Positions 17,507 to 41,905 of a stretch of 64,000 nt of DNA are shown piece after piece. The position numbers were made by a program, and so were the translations under genes. The stretch is from an uncultured Lachnospiraceae bacterium. GTDB taxonomy: Bacteria; Bacillota; Clostridia; Lachnospirales; Lachnospiraceae. Numbering within the stretch: position 1 is the first letter of the stretch; every line of letters begins with the position of its first letter. The DNA lies in NCBI GenBank assembly GCA_947629385.1, contig CANRDO010000005.1:31402-95401 (forward strand), in the 5' to 3' direction. The notes under the pieces were generated by a model. That model was given only the letters and a program-made list of their open reading frames with translations, did no database searches and was not told where the DNA came from.

Positions 17507-18364
17507 CTATTTTTCACACCGCTCCTGCCCTTCGCCTATGCCTGCCTTTTTCAGCCTGTCCTGCACATAGCGAAGGCTCTGTACGTACTCCTCGTCCGCC
17601 GACAAATGCTCGATGATCAGCGGCGTATCCGGATCATACCGGTCAATCAGAGAAACGTACTTTTCTATGTTCAGGATCCCGTTTCCGCAGAACGTCTCCT
17701 CCAGCCGAAGCGTCAGCTCGCTGCTCAGCCGGATGTCCTTCAGATGACAGCTGCAGATGTCGCTGCCGAGCTTCTCAAAGCATTCCTCCAGAAAATCGTC
17801 GCAGAAGAAATAGCGCTCCGGACAGTTGATCATATTCACAACGTCCAGATGGACGCCGAAAGCCTGGCGGTCCACTTCCGCAAAAAGCCTGCGGTATTCG
17901 TCCGGCCCTGTCGGATACATCCACGGCATCGGCTCAATGCTGTACTTTGTCCTGGCCGGACGCACTTCGTCGATGAGGCCGCGCGTATATTCGACCAGCA
18001 TATCCCAGGCTTTCCCGGAAAAATTCTCCCTGTAGCCTCCGTCCCAGACCGGACCACCGTAAGTGCCGGCCACATTCACACAGCACCTCGCCCCGATCTG
18101 ATCCGCCAGCCGCAGCTGTCCGACCGCCCGTTCCCGCGCCGCCCGGCGCTCATCCGGATCGATCGCGAATACATTTTTCCAGACGCCCACCTCGGCGATC
18201 AGAAGTCCATACTTCTCCGCCGCGTTTACATAGTCCGCGATCAGATTCTCCGGCGCCGTATAATCCAGCGGAAAAACCACCGAGCTGCATCCCAGCTCCT
18301 TCATCTGCGCCGCCCATTCCTCCGGGCTGTTGTGGCTCAGGCCACTCGATATTCCAATTCTCAT
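17507..18364 (-). CDS. Sugar phosphate isomerase/epimerase-like TIM-barrel protein
   Basis: This 285-residue protein belongs to the xylose-isomerase-like TIM-barrel (AP endonuclease family 2) group. Likely metal ligands are in KYSIEPMPWM, FGVHLDVVNMI, SCHLKDIR and LIIEHL, which supply the Glu, Asp, His and Glu usually seen. Members interconvert ketoses or inositols. The ATG at 18364 is chosen because GGAGG is 7 bases upstream; the GTG two codons earlier is too close to that site. It lies between an aldo/keto reductase and a hydroxyacid dehydrogenase on the same strand, suggesting a small sugar/sugar-acid catabolic set. Confidence 0.82.
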   Translation of the reverse strand: MRIGISSGLSHNSPEEWAAQMKELGCSSVVFPLDYTAPENLIADYVNAAEKYGLLIAEVGVWKNVFAIDPDERRAARERAVGQLRLADQIGARCCVNVAGTYGGPVWDGGYRENFSGKAWDMLVEYTRGLIDEVRPARTKYSIEPMPWMYPTGPDEYRRLFAEVDRQAFGVHLDVVNMINCPERYFFCDDFLEECFEKLGSDICSCHLKDIRLSSELTLRLEETFCGNGILNIEKYVSLIDRYDPDTPLIIEHLSADEEYVQSLRYVQDRLKKAGIGEGQERCEK

Positions 18365-18455
18365 CGCCACGCCTCCTCTGTCTTATTCCCCTGTACCCCA
18401 GGGCTCCAGCGACACATGCCGCTGCGCGTCTTTCATCCGGAAACTGGCTTACACG

Positions 18456-19577
18456 TCATCCGTCCAGAAGCCCCGACGCCTCTTTCAGCAGCTCTATGAC
18501 CGGAAGGTGCTGCGGACATACGCTCTCGCACTGACCGCACGCGATGCACTCCGAAGCCCTCGCGGTACGCGCAGCGAGCCCGTTGTAAAAAGTCTTCGGC
18601 CGGAACTCGTCATGGTACAGACGCATCGTATTCACCGCGCGGAAGACGTCCGGAATGCTGATTCCCTGCGGACAGCCGTCGCAGCAGTATCTGCAGGAGG
18701 TGCAGCCGATCAGCGGCGTGTTCAGCATGATCTCCCTGACCTCTCCGATGACTTTCTTCTCATCCTCGCTCAGCGGTTCGAAATCTGTGAACGTGCGGAT
18801 GTTGTCCTGCATCTGGTCCTCGTGCGTCATGCCGGAGAGGATCGTCATGACTCCCGGCAGAGAGCCCACAAAGCGCAGCGCCCACGAGGCGTTCGAAGCC
18901 TCCGGCCGCGCAGCGTGGAGCTTCTCCTCAAGCTCCGGAACCAGGTTCGCGAGCGTCCCGCCCTTCACCGGCTCCATGATGATCATCGGCACATTCCTTC
19001 TGTGCAGGATCTCATACAATTCCCCGGAACGCACCACAGGATTGCCCCAGTCCGCGTAGTTCAGCTGGATCTGCACGAATTCGGTCTCCGGATGTCTGTC
19101 CAGTACCTTCTCCAGAAGCTCCGGGCTTCCGTGATAGGAAAAGCCGAGATGGCGGATCTTCCCCTCCGCCTTCTTCTGCATCGCCCAGCTGAAGCAGTCA
19201 TATTTCTCGTACGTGTCATAATTCGAGCCGTCCTCGAGCGAGTGCAGCAGATAGAAGTCAAAGTACCCGGCCCCGGTGCGCTCCAGCTGCTCCTCAAAGA
19301 TCCGGTCCCGGTCGTCCGCGCCGTGCAGGCTCCAGGCCGGCAGCTTCGTCGCCAGATAAAACGAATCTCTCGGATAGCGCTTTACGATCGTCTCCTTCAC
19401 GTCCAGCTCCGACTGTCCGTAGACGTAGGCTGTGTCAAAATAGTTGAAGCCCGCATTTATGTAGGCGTCCACCATGCGGCAGACCTCCTCCCGGTCTGTG
19501 CTTCCGTCCTTCTGCGGAAGCCTCATCATTCCAAATCCAAGCTTTGGCATCTGTTTGAGATCAATTGACATTTTCAT
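18456..19577 (-). CDS. Aldo/keto reductase with C-terminal 4Fe-4S cluster domain
   Basis: The protein (373 residues) has an aldo/keto reductase barrel (about 1-270; FNYFDTAYVYGQSE with catalytic Asp and Tyr, and FYLLHSLED with the active-site His) followed by a ferredoxin-like tail. The Cys groups CTSCRYCCDGCPQG and CIACGQCESVCPQ would hold two 4Fe-4S clusters. This COG1453-type fusion is common in anaerobes and probably links NAD(P)H to low-potential electrons. The ATG at 19577 follows AAAGGAG. It has its own promoter and may start a transcript running through the isomerase, dehydrogenase and mntP. Confidence 0.9.
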   Translation of the reverse strand: MKMSIDLKQMPKLGFGMMRLPQKDGSTDREEVCRMVDAYINAGFNYFDTAYVYGQSELDVKETIVKRYPRDSFYLATKLPAWSLHGADDRDRIFEEQLERTGAGYFDFYLLHSLEDGSNYDTYEKYDCFSWAMQKKAEGKIRHLGFSYHGSPELLEKVLDRHPETEFVQIQLNYADWGNPVVRSGELYEILHRRNVPMIIMEPVKGGTLANLVPELEEKLHAARPEASNASWALRFVGSLPGVMTILSGMTHEDQMQDNIRTFTDFEPLSEDEKKVIGEVREIMLNTPLIGCTSCRYCCDGCPQGISIPDVFRAVNTMRLYHDEFRPKTFYNGLAARTARASECIACGQCESVCPQHLPVIELLKEASGLLDG

Positions 19578-19615
19578 ACGCTCCTTTCCGGTAAAATACA
19601 ATTTAATGATATAAA

Positions 19616-19644
19616 ATTATATTATAGCTTCCGGGCAAAATCAA
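19616..19644 (-). promoter_or_regulatory. Promoter of the Fe-S aldo/keto reductase
   Basis: Minus-strand TTGATT (19639-19644) and TATAAT (19616-19621), 17-bp spacer. Confidence 0.6.
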
Positions 19645-19677
19645 TTCCAATATTCAGCGGGACGTCCGTTTATAGAT

Positions 19678-20436
19678 TTATATCAGCTTTTTAATATGAT
19701 TATAAATATTCAGTCCCTTATTCTGCCCGTATTTCGAAATGATCGCGCGGTAGATCTGCTGTTTTCCGTTTTTCTCCCCGACATTTTTCACGACGGTCGA
19801 CGCGACGTAATTGGCAATATCCGCCTCAAATCCGGCCGCTCTTGCAGCCTGCATCACGTCCTGATTGAGCTTCGTCTTCTGCTCGCCGTTCACCTTGCCC
19901 TCTGTCTTCTTCTGGCCCGCCTGCTGATTTACTTGCTTCTCTTGTTGTTTCACCTGCGGATTCGCCTGCTGACCGGTCTGCGGACTTTCCTGCTGTTTCT
20001 CCTGCTGCTTTGGCTGCTGGCCGGTCTGCTGCTTCTCCTGCTGCTTTGCCTGCTGCTTCTCCTCCGCAGTCTTGACGGACGCCTTGATCTGCTTGATCCT
20101 CGTCGCCCTGATCTGCGCCGCGGCCGCCCAGAATTTCGCCACATTGTCAAAATCCTTGTCCTTGCTGACGATCACGACGCTGCAGCCCTGCCCCCTGTTG
20201 ACGCCGGCAAGATACCCCAGATAAGAACCGATATGGATATCCGCGGACTGCTTCCCGGCCGGCACCTCGATCATCCTCAGCTCGGCCTCCCCGTGGTCGG
20301 CGATCTCGCGCATGTCGATCTTATTCGCGTTCTGCGTAAAGAAAATAATGATGTGATCCGTCTTCTTCAGCCTGTTGCAGCCGGCCAGGCCGTCCCCGCC
20401 GACATTCTCATAGTCTATCAGATAATATGTCTCCAT
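19678..20436 (-). CDS. NYN/PIN-like domain protein with Gln/Lys-rich linker
   Basis: This 252-residue protein starts with a PIN-like fold: YYLIDYENVGGDGL and VIVSKDKDFDNV carry the Asp residues of a NYN-type nuclease site, with an acidic/His stretch SADIHIGSYLG between them. A Q/K-rich low-complexity linker (about 120-185, made of variants of QQEKQQ) joins it to a compact C-terminal helical domain (about 190-252, QIYRAIISKYGQNKG). NYN domains are usually RNA-cleaving, but activity is not shown. GTG at 20445 and ATG at 20436 are both possible starts; the ATG is taken because GGTGG precedes it by 5 bases. Confidence 0.75.
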   Translation of the reverse strand: METYYLIDYENVGGDGLAGCNRLKKTDHIIIFFTQNANKIDMREIADHGEAELRMIEVPAGKQSADIHIGSYLGYLAGVNRGQGCSVVIVSKDKDFDNVAKFWAAAAQIRATRIKQIKASVKTAEEKQQAKQQEKQQTGQQPKQQEKQQESPQTGQQANPQVKQQEKQVNQQAGQKKTEGKVNGEQKTKLNQDVMQAARAAGFEADIANYVASTVVKNVGEKNGKQQIYRAIISKYGQNKGLNIYNHIKKLI

Positions 20437-20492
20437 CTTTTCCACCTTTCCTTATTCTTTTGTAGTTTTTCCCGGATCAGTAATATGATTTT

Positions 20493-20522
20493 ATTTTAGA
20501 CATATATACATGGTTTTGTCAA
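20493..20522 (-). promoter_or_regulatory. Promoter of the NYN-domain gene
   Basis: Minus-strand TTGACA (20517-20522) and TAAAAT (20493-20498), 18-bp spacer. Confidence 0.5.
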
Positions 20523-20576
20523 ATTGCATTATGCAGATTTTCTGATAATAAAATGCGCCAATTATAATTTTTATAA

Positions 20577-20605
20577 TTGCAAAAATATGCAAAATGGTTT
20601 AAAAT
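20577..20605 (+). promoter_or_regulatory. Promoter of the GGDEF-EAL gene
   Basis: TTGCAA (20577-20582) and TAAAAT (20600-20605) with a 17-bp spacer, divergent from the NYN promoter. Confidence 0.45.
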
Positions 20606-20671
20606 AACATGCTGGATATATTTTTGAATTTGAACCATTTTCTTCGAAAATTTTCGTAAATTGGTCCATAC

Positions 20672-22381
20672 ATGATTCTGGTAAAAACACGATGGGATGT
20701 GATCGGGATGAAACCGAAGTTTAATGAACTCACAGCAGACAAGGTTCGCGAAGTGATCGAGCTTCTGAGCCCTTCCGCGGACGATTATCTCTATGTGTAC
20801 GACTTTGCAGAGGATCTTTACTTTATCTCTCCGCACGCAAGAGATCGTTTTCTGATGCCTGAATACGCGTTCCACGACGTCGCCGCGAATCTCCAGAAGA
20901 TCGTTTATCCTGAGGATTTCCCGAAGCTGCGCAATGATCTGAACGAGATCCTGACGACGGACCGCTGCACGCACAATCTTACCTATCGCCTGCTCTCCGC
21001 CGAGGAGAAGCCGGTTTGGATCAACTGCCGCGGGACCATTGTGCGCGATGAGAGCGGAAGGCCTCTGTACATGGCCGGCTGCATCAATGAGATCGGCAAG
21101 GTTCAGAAAGCGGACAATATGAGCGGACTTCTGGGCGCTTCCAGCCTGAAGCTTCACTTAAGCCAGTACAAGGACGGTTTCCCGGAGGGATTCCTGCTGC
21201 GCATCGGGCTGGACAATCTCAAGAGCGTCAACGCCCGCCTGGGCATCGAGTACGGCGATCTGATCCTGCAGAAAACCTCCGAATTCATCTCGGAGTGCCT
21301 GCTCCCGGGCGAGAAGCTTTATCGCGTCGTGGGAGACGAATTCCTGATCCTGGATTTCGAGGGCCGGAAGACCGAAGAGGGCAAGGAGCTCTACCGCAAT
21401 GTCCGCAACAAGATCCGGGATTTTATCATGGAGAAGAATTACGAGGTTCTGTTCACCATTTCCGGAGGCATGCTGGACTCTCAGAGTGTGGATGAGCCGA
21501 CCTACTCCCGGGTGATGAAATATACCGAGTACGCCCTGAACGAGGCGAAGCGTCTTGGGAAGAACACCTGCTATCTGTACAGCGCGGAGGATTACCAGAA
21601 ATTCCTGCGCCGCAGGGCTCTGAACCTCCATCTGCGCCAGGCGATCAACAACGGCTTCGAGGGCTTTGAGGCTTATTACCAGCCGCTCTTCTCCGCCGAC
21701 GACCATCATCTGATCGGCGCCGAGGCTCTGATGCGCTTCCACTGTGATGAGTTTGGCATGGTGTCTCCGGGCGAGTTTATCCCGATCCTGGAGGAGACCT
21801 TCCTGATCGTCCCGGCCGGGCGCTGGATCATGCACGAGGCGCTGAAGATGTGCCGCGACGTACAGAAATACATACCGGATTTCAAGATCAGCATCAATAT
21901 CTCCCACGTCCAGATCCTGCGAAGCTCGATCGGACGCGAGATATTAGCCGCCATCAATGAGTACGGAGTCAATCCGAAATGCGTCACCATCGAGCTCACC
22001 GAGAGCGGCCTGCTGGAGACGGACACCCGCTTCACCACGCTCTGGTCGCACCTGAAGGAAGCCGGCATCACGCTTGCCCTCGACGATTTCGGGACAGGTT
22101 ATTCGAACTTCCATTATTTTACAGACTTGCAGCCGGACATCGTGAAAATCGACCGCAGTTTCGCTGCGAAGGCCGCTACGGACGAGTTTGAGTTTGAGAT
22201 TCTCTCCTTGTTCAGCAAGATGATCCACGAGCTGAATCTGAAGGTGTGCGTAGAGGGTGTGGAGACCGCTGCCGAGCTCGAGAAGCTCTGCCAGCTTCCG
22301 CCGGAATATCTGCAGGGCTTCTTCCTCGGAAGGCCGTGCCCGAAGGCGCAGTTCATCGAGCAGTTCGTAGAATCAAAATAA
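20672..22381 (+). CDS. PAS-GGDEF-EAL cyclic-di-GMP enzyme, GGDEF degenerate
   Basis: This 569-residue soluble protein has a PAS-like sensor (about 35-145), a GGDEF domain (about 150-305) and an EAL domain (about 315-565). The EAL domain keeps AEALMRF (E351), IELTESG, DDFGTGYSNF (471-480), VKIDRSF and CVEGVE, so c-di-GMP hydrolysis is likely. The cyclase signature reads RVVGDEF (first Gly replaced by Val at 220), so it may only bind GTP or act weakly. The start is uncertain: ATG 20672 has no clear ribosome site and ATG 20708 (residue 13) is nearly as weak. A terminator follows. Confidence 0.9.
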   Translation: MILVKTRWDVIGMKPKFNELTADKVREVIELLSPSADDYLYVYDFAEDLYFISPHARDRFLMPEYAFHDVAANLQKIVYPEDFPKLRNDLNEILTTDRCTHNLTYRLLSAEEKPVWINCRGTIVRDESGRPLYMAGCINEIGKVQKADNMSGLLGASSLKLHLSQYKDGFPEGFLLRIGLDNLKSVNARLGIEYGDLILQKTSEFISECLLPGEKLYRVVGDEFLILDFEGRKTEEGKELYRNVRNKIRDFIMEKNYEVLFTISGGMLDSQSVDEPTYSRVMKYTEYALNEAKRLGKNTCYLYSAEDYQKFLRRRALNLHLRQAINNGFEGFEAYYQPLFSADDHHLIGAEALMRFHCDEFGMVSPGEFIPILEETFLIVPAGRWIMHEALKMCRDVQKYIPDFKISINISHVQILRSSIGREILAAINEYGVNPKCVTIELTESGLLETDTRFTTLWSHLKEAGITLALDDFGTGYSNFHYFTDLQPDIVKIDRSFAAKAATDEFEFEILSLFSKMIHELNLKVCVEGVETAAELEKLCQLPPEYLQGFFLGRPCPKAQFIEQFVESK

Positions 22382-22406
22382 ATACCGGAATCTGAGCAGT
22401 CAATTG

Positions 22407-22465
22407 AAAAGACCGGCCACAGAACAGCCCGATCAGGGAGTTGTTGTGTGTCCGGTCTCTTTTTG
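22407..22465 (+). terminator. Terminator after the GGDEF-EAL gene
   Basis: AGACCGGCCACA pairs with TGTGTCCGGTCT (one bulge) around a 25-30 base loop, followed by CTTTTT. AAAA precedes the stem, so it could also act on the convergent gene. Confidence 0.75.
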
Positions 22466-22498
22466 CGCCGACAGCATCGGCTGCTTTTGCTCGCGCTT

Positions 22499-23578
22499 TT
22501 ACTGCCCGTCGCCGTATTTCTGCTCACCCCGCCGCTCGTCCACGGCCTTGAGCACAGAAGACCGATCCTTGCTGTACGCTTTGTCCAGCTCATCGGAATA
22601 CCCGATCAGCACCCACGGCCACTCCTCATGAATTCTCTCAAGTACCTCCTTCGCCTGATTCTCGTTCTTCACCCTGTGCATATGCTGCTTCCCGTCTCTC
22701 GTGCGAAGCGCAACGACATAGGTCTTTCCGACCGTGATCAGGCCGTACATCCTGGTTCTCGTGACGTGCGTATAGGCCCACACCAGATCGTCCGTCGTGA
22801 GGAAAATGGCATTCCCGTCCGCCGTGCTTCCCAGCAGATAATTGTGGTTGACGCGCAGCCCGTTCACCGGCTCCGTCGTACGGTAGAACTGCTCAAGCTT
22901 CTCATCCGCACCCACATGCGCGCCGCAGTACTGCTTCAGCATCTTCTGGCCGCTGCCTGAAAGCGCCCTGACAAGGAAGACTACGGCAAGAACCAGGAAA
23001 AGAACGCCGAGTATGGTGAAAAAGATCAATGAGCCGAAATCTCCCGAACCTATCTTCCCGGCCTGCAGATAGTATGGAAGAAACAGCGCCTGATCCTCCG
23101 ATCCCATCTCATCATAGCCAAGCGCGTCACGGTAATACCTCAGACTTTCACTGTCCATCGTCCGGATCGTCCCGGTCACCTCAAAGCTGCCGGTGATCTC
23201 ATAGCTCTGGTCGTCCATGTACATCTCGCTCTCATTGAGCAAGGTCCTGCTCTTCTCCATATCGGAGCCGCTCGTCACCAGGCCCATATAGCTGTTTTCC
23301 CCCACGGGGATCACATACTCTTCGCTGACTACCTCCGAATTGCCGTTTTGTGTTTTCGTCGTATTCGCATAGCTGCCATAGATGAACGATATCGTCCCCT
23401 TGACATACAGGCCGTTGCCGATCTCGTCCGCTGTCATCTCGTCCAGATTCTGCGGTCCCTTCAGAAGCAGCAGATAGTCCGGCACGGAAATACCGCAGAA
23501 TACGGCCGCAACCACAAAGAAGACAATGATCAGCAACAGATTCTTTTTCAGACTTTTCATTTTCAGTTCATGAAACAC
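22499..23578 (-). CDS. Membrane protein of unknown function, two membrane segments
   Basis: The 359-residue protein has a membrane helix near the N-terminus (LLLIIVFFVVAAVFCGISV), an outside domain of about 150 residues that begins with an OB-like segment (GLYVKGTISFIYGSY), a second helix (LIFFTILGVLFLVLAVVFLV) and a cytoplasmic domain with a PH-like beta pattern (HNYLLGSTADGNAIFLTTDDLVWAY). I cannot name a family with confidence. GTG 23578 is chosen because GGAGG lies 8 bases upstream; the open frame extends to 23641 without a site. It follows the giant surface-protein gene by 81 bp on the same strand, but no link in function is evident. Confidence 0.7.
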   Translation of the reverse strand: MFHELKMKSLKKNLLLIIVFFVVAAVFCGISVPDYLLLLKGPQNLDEMTADEIGNGLYVKGTISFIYGSYANTTKTQNGNSEVVSEEYVIPVGENSYMGLVTSGSDMEKSRTLLNESEMYMDDQSYEITGSFEVTGTIRTMDSESLRYYRDALGYDEMGSEDQALFLPYYLQAGKIGSGDFGSLIFFTILGVLFLVLAVVFLVRALSGSGQKMLKQYCGAHVGADEKLEQFYRTTEPVNGLRVNHNYLLGSTADGNAIFLTTDDLVWAYTHVTRTRMYGLITVGKTYVVALRTRDGKQHMHRVKNENQAKEVLERIHEEWPWVLIGYSDELDKAYSKDRSSVLKAVDERRGEQKYGDGQ

Positions 23579-23659
23579 TGGAAATACCTCCGCTTGTCCG
23601 TATTTGTCTGAAATTATACACGAAACGCCCCCATTTGCCAAGCACTGATCATTGTGTAC

Positions 23660-40018
<16,359 letters not shown>

Positions 40019-40075
40019 CCTTCCGTCTCCCCCTCTATTTGTCGTTCCTTTTGTCAGTCTTTCCTGCCCTTTCAT

Positions 40076-40701
40076 ACTTTCACCCCGCTAAATTTTCTCA
40101 AAATTATGATCTTTTCAGATCCCCAAATTTAATATTTGTAATTTGCAAATTTTCGCATTGTATTTTCAGTCATTTTTCCCAATGAATTGCCTAAAAATAT
40201 ACTTAAAGTTGTGTAAAATTATATCATATAGATTAACATAATATAAATATCTGGAGTGCAAAATCTCGAAAAATTATTTCTCATTTTCATACTTTCTTCG
40301 CCATAGATATCCGTACGAAATAATTTGTATTCGTTTTCCGGATTTCTCCAAAATGCTCACAACCAATTCCGCAAGGTCATTCCAGCGTTTTGAAGGATCG
40401 CTTGCTTTGTTGATTTTATAAATATTAAGAAACTTATTTTGTTATTTAGAAATATTTTTGTTGCAAAAAGAGTTTATTTGTGTTAACATACTAAAAACAC
40501 ACATAATAACAAAAGAGAAATCATATCTCAGGAATTTTCTTCGGAGTTCTCCGCATTTTCCTAAATTTGAAAAAGAATTAACTATACTATTAGGCAAGGA
40601 GGAATCGATAAGCAATAAACAGGATAACACAATGCGCAAGCAGACAAGATAGGCGCCCTCGTATATGCAAATTCTAAGTCCATTTTCTGCAAATACTTTT
40701 A
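40076..40701. other. AT-rich intergenic region upstream of the giant gene
   Basis: About 640 bp with no convincing complete gene. It must hold the promoter of the giant gene: a minus-strand TATAAT sits at 40218-40223 but its -35 is poor. A short frame remnant (40274-40441) is listed separately. A GGAGG-like site near 40599 is not followed by a usable start codon. The base composition is markedly richer in A+T than the flanking genes. Confidence 0.5.
40274..40441 (-). pseudogene. Possible 3' remnant of an unidentified gene
   Basis: The minus strand is open for 55 codons between stops without a standard start. The translation (for example DPSKRWNDLAELVVSILEKS, then GKRIQIISYGYLWRRK) has ordinary protein composition, unlike the surrounding AT-rich sequence. 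It may be the tail of a gene whose front was deleted. Family not recognised; chance is possible. Confidence 0.3.
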
Positions 40702-40730
40702 TTGCTTTCTGAATGCTGTTGTGTTATACT
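40702..40730 (+). promoter_or_regulatory. Promoter of the Rpn-type nuclease gene
   Basis: TTGCTT (40702-40707) and TATACT (40725-40730) with a 17-bp spacer. The expected transcript start near 40737 lies downstream of the first ATG of the open frame, so translation must begin later. Confidence 0.65.
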
Positions 40731-40754
40731 GGTTATACGCAAAATCAAACAAAC

Positions 40755-41762
40755 ATGAGCATGAACGAAACCTACCTCAAGCGATCTCTCGACTCTGCCA
40801 ATGAGAAAGCGAAGTATGATGAAAACGTGAAGACAATTCTCAGCGACAAGACGATCCTGTCGTGGATCCTGAAATACTCCGCGGAAGAGTACCGGAACTG
40901 CAGCATAGAGGAGATCCGCAGCTGCATCGAAGGAACCCCGCTGGTGGCGAGCATTGCCGTCATGCCGGGAAGCACACGCCTGGACAAGGCCCTCGGCCTG
41001 AATACGGAAAGTGAGATTCCGAACGAAGGGAAAGTAACTTTTGACATTATTTTCTATGCACTTCATCCGGATACCCGGGAACGCACAAAGATTTTCCTCA
41101 ATGTGGAGGGGCAAAAGGACGGCAGCCCCGGATATGATCTGGTTCCGCGCGGGGTATTCTACTGTGCGAGAATGATTTCATCGCAGATGGATGTAGTGTT
41201 CACTGCGGATGATTATGCGGTGCAGAAGGTATACTCGATCTGGATCTGTATGGAAGAGAGAACCAACGCAAACACGATCCGGGAATACCGGATCCGCCCG
41301 CGGAATCTTTACGGAAAGTACAAGGGCAGGGAACGTTATGATCTTCTGTCAGTTGTTATGATTCGACTGCCGAAGAACGAAGACGCCTCCGCCGGAAACG
41401 AGCTCCATAAGCTGTTAACAACACTGCTGAGCAGCAATATGAAACCGAAGAAAAAAGAGGAAATATTGGAAAATACATACTGTATTCCGATGAACTATAA
41501 GTTAAAGGAGGCGACGGCAAAATTGTGTAATTTATCTGATTGGGTGGAAGAACGGGGAGCTGAACTGAAATTAGTCCAACTGGTAGTGAAGAAATTGAAA
41601 AAGTCTGATACCGTAGCGCAGATTGCGGATGCCTTGGAGGAAACCGAAGAAAAGATCGGCCGTATCGTAGAGGTTGCGCAGATGTATGCACCGGAATATG
41701 ACGAGAGGAAAATCCTGTACCACTGTTTAGGTCTGGCTGATGGACCTGTTGTCAGATCGTAA
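40755..41762 (+). CDS. Rpn/PD-(D/E)XK nuclease-family putative transposase
   Basis: The protein (335 residues from ATG 40755) matches the Rpn family, recombination-promoting nucleases annotated as PD-(D/E)XK transposases. The core reads FDIIFYALHP ... IFLNVEGQKD, with Asp and Glu of the nuclease site and Gln in place of the usual Lys (E-x-Q). A helical C-terminal part ends with an HTH-like DTVAQIADALEETEEKI. Start choice is driven by the promoter at 40702-40730; ATG 40761 is an alternative, and neither has a clear ribosome site. No terminal inverted repeats were seen around it, so it is not shown to be mobile. Confidence 0.8.
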   Translation: MSMNETYLKRSLDSANEKAKYDENVKTILSDKTILSWILKYSAEEYRNCSIEEIRSCIEGTPLVASIAVMPGSTRLDKALGLNTESEIPNEGKVTFDIIFYALHPDTRERTKIFLNVEGQKDGSPGYDLVPRGVFYCARMISSQMDVVFTADDYAVQKVYSIWICMEERTNANTIREYRIRPRNLYGKYKGRERYDLLSVVMIRLPKNEDASAGNELHKLLTTLLSSNMKPKKKEEILENTYCIPMNYKLKEATAKLCNLSDWVEERGAELKLVQLVVKKLKKSDTVAQIADALEETEEKIGRIVEVAQMYAPEYDERKILYHCLGLADGPVVRS

Positions 41763-41853
41763 ATAAATGAATTATCAGGAGAAACTGCTGGCGCAATATA
41801 ATATCAGAAAACAAACTGAATAGCCAAATAATTGTGCAATAATTATTTCCCTC

Positions 41854-41881
41854 TTGACCTTCCGCCAACTTTGAGTATACT
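41854..41881 (+). promoter_or_regulatory. Promoter of the second MATE gene
   Basis: TTGACC (41854-41859) and TATACT (41876-41881), 16-bp spacer, 25 bp ahead of the start codon. Confidence 0.65.
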
Positions 41882-41893
41882 GTTGTCGGAAGG
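41858..41893 (+). promoter_or_regulatory. Inverted repeat over promoter and ribosome site of the second MATE gene
   Basis: CCTTCCGCCAAC (41858-41869) and GTTGTCGGAAGG (41882-41893) are inverted copies with 11 of 12 matches around a 12-bp centre that contains the -10 box. The right arm includes the ribosome binding site. It could be an operator or, less likely, an RNA hairpin. No regulator gene is adjacent. Confidence 0.55.
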
Positions 41894-41905
41894 AGTGATT
41901 CTTGC

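Noticed and set aside
40458..40652. 64-65 codon frames on both strands in the gap upstream of the Rpn gene
   Set aside because: AT-rich, no ribosome sites, no recognisable motif; two overlapping antisense frames of the same length suggest chance.
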